Source of the DNA: Leptasterias polaris
Lineage: Eukaryota > Echinodermata > Asteroidea > Forcipulatida > Asteriidae
Assembly (NCBI GenBank): GCA_037783415.1
Contig: JAZGTN010000005.1
Span: 4,154,001-4,218,000 of the forward strand
Direction: 5' to 3'
DNA: 64,000 nt
Shown here: positions 57,401-64,000 of the stretch, in pieces
Position numbering within the stretch: position 1 is the first letter of the stretch
Layout: the number at the start of each line of letters is the position of its first letter
Notes under the pieces: generated by a model
What the model saw: only the letters and a program-made list of their open reading frames with translations
Told to the model about the DNA's origin: nothing
Database searches by the model: none
Made by a program: the position numbers and the translations under genes

Positions 57401-60400
57401 CTGAGAGGTATGAACGGGGCTTGGATCCATGATGGACCTTAATCTATACTTTCCACAGTTCTGTTCCCTTTTAAAGTGCGCAAATTGGATACATTTGGTT
57501 GTTATGTATACGACAATGGCTTGAACTTCAATTCAAAGTAATCTCCACTGGATCACAGAAAGTTTATTGGTTTGGACTTGAAAATTCAAATGAATGCAAA
57601 TTCTAAACAAAGTATCCATAATTATGATACTATCCTTTGATTTAGTATGTTCTCTGGATTCAAAGGACGGGTAATTCATAATACTGAGCCCTCTGGTTTA
57701 CACCAAAGAGGCATTTTTCCCCCAAAGCGTTCCACTAAAAACAATCACACTCTGACTCAGCATTGCATGGGCAGTTTAAAACCTTTAAATGGCTGACAAG
57801 AAAACATATTGTGCCGTTAACACAGTCAAATTCATTCTTGCTGCTTTGCATACATACCATGGGCGAACTTAATAAATCGGGGTCATCTAGTTGGGCTGTG
57901 AGACAACCAAGAACCTGACAACCATAACATCCCATAATACATTGGGAAATAGCTGTTCTCCTGGGCAAACTGTAGAGGACAAACTGTATGCGAGTTAATG
58001 GTATTGATGTGTTTTTATATTTATAGTATATGTGTTAAACAAACTGCTGAATAATAAGAAAGAAATAAGCATTTGAGTTGTCTTGTTAAATTTCAGGAAT
58101 ACCCACATCACTTGATTAAGATCGAAGACAAGAAGCGCTTGATAGAATTCTTGAAGGACTGGAATGTATTTCATCATTATTATGTAGAAGAGTTCAGTGG
58201 AGAGTTATTGACTCTTTGGAGACAGGTGTGTTTGCTCATTCATATTTTAGAAGAATTCAGAGGAGTATGATTGCCGAGCAGTCTAGCTTCACTGGACACA
58301 AACTATTGTTTGAATTAGACATGATATTCTTTGTACTTGAATCTGCTTTCAAATTTGTTTTTTGCCCAAATGAATAAATAGTTTTTAAGAAAAATTATCA
58401 TAATCTTTAATAAACCCATACCAAATGTACTTGGATCAGTCACATTTGTCAAAAATTGTTGTATTGGCCTGATGTTTCAACCCTGGCAGAGTCTTTCTCA
58501 ATTGTTGAATGAACTTACACATAGATGCAACAAGATTGTCCTACTCTTGCAGACATTCTACATGGAATAAAATGAAGTATTTTTTCAGCAAAATTCTTTC
58601 AAACTGACATAGGACACTTATAAACATTTCAATACAACTTTAGATTGTTCTGTTTTGATTGGGGTTGGTTGACTGGTTGACATATAATTATACGCCCCGG
58701 ACAAGTGTACAGGTATGCACCTACTATGCTATGGCTTTGTTATGCTCAAAATCTCCCTTTTTCCGAGGGTTTTTGATGTGTAATCCCTGATTTCAAACCT
58801 TCGTCTTTTTGTTGTACAAATAAGGATTACTTGAGATTGATAGACTGCTGCCATTGTTTACCATTATGTTCAGCATGGGAGGCAAGGCTTGGCCTATTCA
58901 CTGTGAAGACATTCCATATTTTCTCGATAGTGAAGGAAAAAATCTGGTGCATTTTATAAGAACGTTTGTTGTCTTCCTATTTTTAGTCATCAGGGCTTCA
59001 TTGTGAAAAAATAAAAAAAAAAAAAAAATTGTTTTGGAAGCTCCGAGATAGTTTTGAAAAAATAGTCGAGTATTGTATATTTGTATTTATACGGTTAAAG
59101 CGGTTTTGGTTAAAATATTTCGCCTGTTTATGATGTCAGCTGCTTCACATGTGTGGTTACCTAAAAAAGATTTTAATGAATTTAATGTGGAAAATGATTT
59201 AAAGGTTAAAATGATTCTTTGCTTGTCTAATAAAGCTTGTGTTGTGAAACTTTGTATCTACTTGATCCACAGGCATCCGACTCCCAACAAACAATGGAGG
59301 AATGTTACCTTAAGGCTCTTGAGATCATGAAAGATGACCCATCAGCCAACTTGGACGACCTTTGTCTTCTGTATGAGAAAGTTGCTCGAGTGTTGTAAGT
59401 CAGTTAAGGACAGATGGGGGAGCAAGGATGGGCGGGATATGGGAAGGGGATGTAACATTAGAGGGGATGAAGGAAATTCTATTCAGTAGAAGTTTTTAAT
59501 AATACACACACAACTTCTAACCCATATTTGCCTGACTGGTTGTAGTAGATAAACACTGTTAATTCCTAAGCCCATGTGGTGCTTATTGCTTTTCAAATAA
59601 ATAATAACATGTAAAAAGTGCAGTATGGTTCAAATACATGTATTTCCATCCAATATTAAATTATTTCCAAAATTATGAACACTCCAAAGATTTCATCCTT
59701 TCATCAGCAGAGAGTATGTTTTCTCTGCCCATTTAGTTGAGAAACCTCTCGACCTAAATTCTCTCAACTCATTAACCCCGATTGAAGTGAAATAGAAGAA
59801 AAACAAAGAACTGTTTGGAAGTAACTATAAATGTTAAACTTGTAGGTACAACTATGTGTAAACCCCTTTTGTGTTGGCTTTGAGAAGAGGTAAGGTGGTG
59901 CAAATAGCTGCCAGACCATTCCAGAAACAGCCTATAGTTCACAAAACTTTAAGCAACTGTGTAAGTCCACTTCTGCAAGACTTCTTGTGTTTGTGGTACA
60001 CAACTTATGCAATAAATGTTGTACAGTGGACTTACGTAGTTGCATAAAATTGGGTGAAATTGGCAGCTGGGCAAGTCTCTTCTTTTTGTGATGAATGTAC
60101 AAGGTTCTTTTACGTTCATTACACAGCACAGAGGACCTATGGCTTTATATCCCATCCAGCTGTTTCTGGAATGGTCTGGCATCAAGAGCTGTTGTGGTCT
60201 CGACGTTTCAAAAAGTTTACTCTGCTCATCTTCAGGACAATTGTGGACTGTTGGTGATGCTGAGGTTAAAAGTAGGGCTGGAGGGATGCACTCCTCCCAA
60301 AAAAATTTGATGCATTATTGTACCCACAAGTTTACCAGCTATGTAGTTACTTCCACACCGTGCAAAGCTTCAAATATCACTTAAAAGAACTATCTGTTGC

Positions 60401-63400
60401 AAACTACATAATTTCCAGTGTTTTCTTTTCGTGTAAATAGTTCGCATGCCAGTCTACTGACAGGTGGCTTTTCACTGCTGCAGAAGCTTTTCGCTGTTGA
60501 AGAAGAGCTTGGTAATCATCCGGAACGCATGATGGTAATATATGACGTAGGTGCTACTTTGTATCGTGCGGTAAGCTAACCCACTTCATTGTATTTGGTT
60601 TTTATTTCAATGTAGTCTTTAGCACTCTCATTCCCAATTATGCAGCAGTCTGTCAGATCAGTACTTCAAGGCCGTTTTACCTTAAAAAGTGATTTACGTA
60701 AAACAATCGAAATATGAGTTATTACCTGATGCTTCACCAAATTCTGTCAAAAGTGCATCATTATACCACTTGCTGTTATAAAAGATACTGTAGGAAAAAG
60801 GACAGTGGTGTGAGTATAATCTGATAGTGTCGCCCAGTGTTTCAGTCACTGTTTCACCATTTTTTTAATTATTCATTTGACCCCCAAAAATTGAAACTAA
60901 AAGATGACTGGAGTCCTTTCAAAAAACATGTGTGAAAGGCCGGTGCAGAACATCACAGTGTATTGCAGAAAACCTGGAAGAAAACTTGTACTTTCATGCT
61001 CAAAGCAACTCCTTTGGGATTTTGATCATGCACATCACATGTGGAGACTAAGCTCAATGCTTAACATTTTAGGAATAACAAATTATTTGTACTGTATACA
61101 AATTGAAACTGTATTTATAAAAAATTGCCATGGGTATTTTTTCATAGAAAAATATAGTGTTTGTTTGAGTTGTTTTCTGGTTTTTGATACTTTCAAGACT
61201 TGCACAGTCTATAGGAGCTTAAACTGGGTGTGGTTTATGGTGGCATTTGGTTGAGGTCACTTGGCTGTACTCCTGATTCATATCTCAGGTCTGGATTTAC
61301 ACAGAGGCCGTGGAGGCCATGGTCCCTGATGCCCCTGGTCTTGGCCTTGGTGCCCCTTCAAAAGTTTCCCCATAGACGTTAATTTTTTCCAACGGAAGTG
61401 CCCTTTGCAAATAGAAAATGGCCTTGTCCTCTCAAAGATGAAACTCCAGGTCTGATATCTGACACATTTTACCAACAGAAACTTCAACTTCATAATTATA
61501 TTGTGAAAGCAATGATGCCAGATCTGAAACCTGCAATACAGCATCGTATGAAGGCGTTGGAACTCAGTAAAGACCTCAAAGGAGAAGAGTTTAGGGTAAG
61601 GACTCTCAGCCAGATTATCTTTTCTTTTAAACTGTCTAAGATTTATTATGCCCTGGGTTTGGCGAAGCCATGGAAGGGGCATACTGACATGTCTATCCAT
61701 GGGTGTGCGTAATATTGTAAATTTCATGTAATTCAGCCTTTGGCTGCTATGTAAACCAATTAATAATAAATATAATTATATATAACCGTGTATAGTCACA
61801 GTAATGTAATGACACTTTCATCCAAACAGATTGCGGATCCGTCCAAAGGGTGAATGGGCCACTTTGTAAATGTTGGTATTATAATAATTGTTGATTCATT
61901 GTTGCATCTGAGACTGAAGAAGCTACAACTCTGATATTAAGTGATTGGTTTTGTGTAATCATCTTCCAGTTTAAACGTGCCACCTCACTCACTGAACTGG
62001 CTTTTATTCTACGGAACTGGATTTACCTACGAGGTGATAATACAATGAGTGCAACTGAAGCTACAAAAATTTCTTTTGACAGCCTCAATGAAGCCAAGGA
62101 AATATTCCAGGAAGTAAGTAAATGTATTACTTACATAAAATATCCATCAAAAATTGTTGCATAAATTTACATAAAATGTCTATTTAGAAAGTCTTATTTA
62201 TTTATTGACCAAACCAACAGCGGACGAGCCGCCAATTACAGGAAAGGATAATGTACACAAATATTCATATAGTCTATAATAATTATGTATATATACATGT
62301 ATATTTAACAAACAAATAAATAAAAATTAAATAACATCTTTGGATAGAAAACAAAAGTAACAATTACAAATGAGATAAAATACTAAGGCTTGTAAGGGAA
62401 AAAAAAATAATAAGCATATAAAACAATATAAAATATTAAATATTGACAAGTAATTAAAAAGTTATTAAAAATAAATTTGTAAATAAAAATAAGAAAGGAA
62501 ACAGTAAATAAAAACCGATGAACAATAACATACGCATTAATTACTGGCAGAGGATATGGCATGTAAAACCTGACCACGAAAGGAATTAAGAGAGGGGCTC
62601 CAAACACATCACAAGACCCATAAAATTAGCAGTAGTGGCATATTGAATTGTTGTGGTTTATGATCGTATAGTGATTTATTTCCGATGATCAGTGTTTGTC
62701 TTCTTTTTCTTTTTCTTTGTATTGTCTTTGTTTTTTATTTTATTTTTTCTCCATTGAGGGGTGCTGTGGGGAAAGCCTCTAGACAAGTTCTCAGCTTTTT
62801 AGGCAATCCATCGGGCTTGCATCTCTGTTTCAGTGGTGTTTCTTTGTTTTGTCATTTTGTTCTTGCATGTCTCTTTTCAAGGTGGGTTTTTCTGTTTATT
62901 TCCCACCCCCAATGTTTTCCTTGTATTTTGATGTGTTTTTGTTGATTACTGTATTGCCTGATATATTGGATTTCTGTCGATCCTTAAAAAGTATTAAAAA
63001 GTCTTAAATTTAACTCTCCAAAGTTAAGGCTTTAAGAAGTACTAAAAAGTATTAAATTCAGTTACTTGAGGTCTTAAAAAATGGATGAAGCATCTAATAA
63101 ATTCCTATCAGCTTGTATAGAACCAAATTATGCTGCGAGTAGCATTAAAAGGGTCTTAACCAGTCTTAAATTTGACCTTTTAATTTGTGCAGATAATAAT
63201 AAGAATAAAGACAGAAAAATAACACACAAAAAATGCAAGAGATCTGCCTTTGTTATTGATTTATATTGGGAAGAACTCAATGCTGATTCAATTAACTCTG
63301 TTAGAATGTATCTTTTGGGAATGTTCTCATTTTGATTTATTTTTGCCAGTTGGGTGACCAAGCACATCTCGGAGAGTGCATCATGACGGAAGGCATGTTG

Positions 63401-63433
63401 CGCAGGGATGACAATCCACAATTAGGCTTGAAG
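45401..63433 (+). CDS. DUF4062-NACHT-TPR STAND NTPase, 3' partial
   Basis: 937 codons in 21 GT/AG exons with consistent phases, continuing past the window: 45401-45607, 46208-46276, 47314-47420, 48753-48886, 49674-49807, 50428-50616, 51116-51172, 51447-51583, 52494-52605, 53099-53206, 53415-53588, 53884-54071, 55578-55765, 56566-56725, 56993-57113, 58097-58225, 59273-59394, 60441-60570, 61479-61595, 61970-62113, 63350-63433. Residues 1-6 (MGCGSS) fit N-myristoylation plus palmitoylation. Residues 48-62 (VRIFVSSTFRDFHAE) begin a DUF4062 domain like those of NWD1/TEP1-type proteins. The NACHT domain has Walker A GGPGTGKS (317-324) and Walker B IIIID (410-414) followed by ALNQFDE. From about 690 on, helical repeats look TPR-like. 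STAND NTPases act as ATP-driven switches; nephrocystin-3 has a similar NTPase-TPR layout and also an N-terminal MG motif. Orthology is not established, so no symbol is given. The first donor (GTCAAT) is weak. Confidence 0.9.
45859..46038. repeat. TAGACCTTATGCA-type TIR element
   Basis: TAGACCTTATGCACATGATG and TAGTGCATAAGATCTA ends. The interior (ACGCCCTC..GGAGGTCAAAAGGAGG, AAGATGGCGGTG) closely follows 22393-22566. NACHT-gene intron 1. Confidence 0.75.
46327..46437 (+). repeat. 10-bp tandem repeat GTTACCTGTA, about 11 copies
   Basis: Perfect or near-perfect GTTACCTGTA array 50 bp downstream of the exon 2 donor. On the minus strand each unit reads TACAGGTAAC, which contains the consensus donor CAG-GTAA. 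Confidence 0.95.
46540..46905. repeat. TIR element related to 4625-4998
   Basis: TTAAAGGTATTATACAGGAT and AGTGTACAGGGCCTTTAA ends. The interior has CGCGATAAAAACTATTGTT, as in the other copies. Confidence 0.55.
47630..47990. repeat. TIR element related to 4625-4998 (inverted)
   Basis: ATAGTGTGTACAACATTAGT at the left. The interior has GTCATGGTGGAAAACTTCCC and a GGTGATAAAATCCAATGTTT block, the reverse complement of the 4625 and 7286 copies. The right end is degraded. Confidence 0.55.
54335..54545 (+). repeat. Degenerate minisatellite, CAAAGTGGCCACACCAAGGA unit
   Basis: About five units of 40-47 bp, each with CCAAAGTG(G/A)CCACACCAAGG, then TACCACGCCCTTTTA. NACHT-gene intron 12. The frame open across it (54208-54471) reflects the repeat. 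Confidence 0.85.
54762..54874 (+). promoter_or_regulatory. Promoter-like cluster inside NACHT-gene intron 12
   Basis: CCAAT or its complement at 54762-54766, 54779-54783, 54793-54797 and 54828-54832, followed by TATAAATA at 54867-54874. The order and spacing fit a classic CCAAT-TATA promoter for the + strand. It could drive a transcript starting near 54900 and joining exon 13, or it may belong to an inserted element. Confidence 0.35.
55770..56095. repeat. Degraded GGCACTGGACAC-family element
   Basis: The interior (CATTTGGGCTCGACTGGTCC, TGTGTGCTTTCAGATGCC, GGGTCGTTTCTAACAATG) aligns with 3840-4160. The left end overlaps the exon 13 donor region. Right end ACCAAAAGTACACCCTGCCT. Confidence 0.65.
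59395..60440. other. NACHT-gene intron 17: nested inverted repeat, no gene
   Basis: AT-rich sequence containing the 20-bp inverted repeat at 59911-60179 and a block (about 60050-60150) whose reverse complement resembles 17735-17830 (GGGACATAAAGGCATA and TGTAAAAGAACC motifs). Confidence 0.5.
59911..60179. repeat. Perfect 20-bp inverted repeat, nested
   Basis: CCAGACCATTCCAGAAACAG at 59911-59930 and its exact complement at 60160-60179. An inner pair AAGCAACTGTGTAAGTCCAC (about 59951) and GTGGACTTACGTAGTTGCAT (about 60027) is also inverted. Confidence 0.85.
62114..63349. other. NACHT-gene intron 20: retroposon-like tail, otherwise empty
   Basis: TTTATTTATTGACCAAACCA at about 62200 with a following AT-rich block resembles the complement of a LINE 3' end, like the TATTATTTATTCGACC start near 30163. 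AGTATTAAAAAGTCTTAAAT repeats lie at 62990-63080. No coding sequence seen. Confidence 0.4.
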
Positions 63434-63865
63434 GTAAGACCCATGACTAAACTTAGAGCTTTCAAAGTATTCATTGTAATTGAGTTCAATTCGTTTTACT
63501 TAAACTCTATAAAAAAAGTATGTAAGAAAATAATATATATATATTTTTTCCAAGGGATTTTTTAGGTAATACAGAAGGCCTGATTTTTTTTTTCCCTTTA
63601 AAAGCTTCGGGTTGTACTCCAAACTATATTTCTTGGAAAAGATCGTTGTCACAATAAAACCCTGACTTGACAAAGGAAAGACAATTAAGGTTTCATGCAA
63701 CAATGGAATGTTCGGGTAAATACGCACGTCGGCCGTCCAGCTGACCACAACAAATAGAGGGTGCTTCAAAGTTGTTCTGGGTGTTAAAAAACGTCCAATG
63801 TAAGCCAGTTTGGAAACATGTGGCATGAATACACAACATTTGACGTGAAGTGGTTATATTTAGGG

Positions 63866-64000
63866 ACTCCTAATTGTTTTGACATAAACAAAAGCTGGTG
63901 ACTGCATGTTTTGACCACTCAAGCATGAAGCAAATATTCTTACACAACAGAAAGTCTTTATAAAGGCAACTTTTACAACATCTTTTGTCACTATGAAGAT
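63866..64000. repeat. Copy of the interior of the 23129 piggyBac-type element
   Basis: TTTTGACCACTCAAGCATGA and TTCTTACACAACAGAAAG correspond to 23180-23240 with scattered changes. The copy runs off the right edge. The left terminal repeat is not recognisable here. Confidence 0.6.

Noticed and set aside
61288..61460. Extra NACHT-gene exon between 60570 and 61479
   Set aside because: Exons 18 and 19 join in phase without it, and the sequence resembles a dispersed repeat also seen near 33126.
62685..62945. 86-codon hydrophobic ORF in intron 20
   Set aside because: Low-complexity TTT/CTT-rich sequence, with no domain and no splice signals.

Overview
The window is eukaryotic nuclear DNA: intron-rich, AT-rich, and crowded with terminal-inverted-repeat (TIR) elements, tRNA-derived retroposons and tandem repeats. 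The two large genes have animal-type exons, introns and proteins. The repeat types suggest a marine invertebrate deuterostome, probably an echinoderm such as a sea star, but this is inference because no search could be run.

Layout. Bases 1-3114 hold the 3' part of an LTR retroelement: a Gag-like reading frame open across the left edge, an unusual C2HC zinc-finger region, and a candidate 3' LTR with no pol in between. Bases 4298-6194 hold four phase-compatible + strand exons that end a PHD-finger protein whose 5' exons are not identified. Bases 9420-12175 are a satellite array of about 22 copies of a 122-124 bp unit. It abuts a truncated tRNA-derived element on the left and the COG4 promoter region on the right.

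Bases 12879-40136 (+) hold a complete COG4 gene: 18 coding exons, 756 codons, every splice phase consistent. Its product is a subunit of the conserved oligomeric Golgi tethering complex. Its introns hold piggyBac-type elements (one with a fossil transposase N-terminus), several TIR-element families, non-LTR retrotransposon fragments, a dimeric tRNA-derived retroposon with a 14-bp target duplication, a 130-bp minisatellite and a perfect 34-bp palindrome.

Bases 43053-45384 are intergenic, with a candidate TATA/ISRE-like promoter. From 45401 to the right edge runs a second large + strand gene: 21 coding exons and 937 codons so far, open at the right end. It encodes a DUF4062-NACHT-helical/TPR-like STAND NTPase with an N-terminal MGCGSS lipidation-type motif, an intact Walker A and a Walker B.

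COG4 and the NACHT-TPR protein have no evident functional link. The PHD gene, COG4 and the NACHT gene lie in tandem on the + strand. Most of the remaining sequence is mobile-element debris, some of it arranged in unusual ways (see findings).
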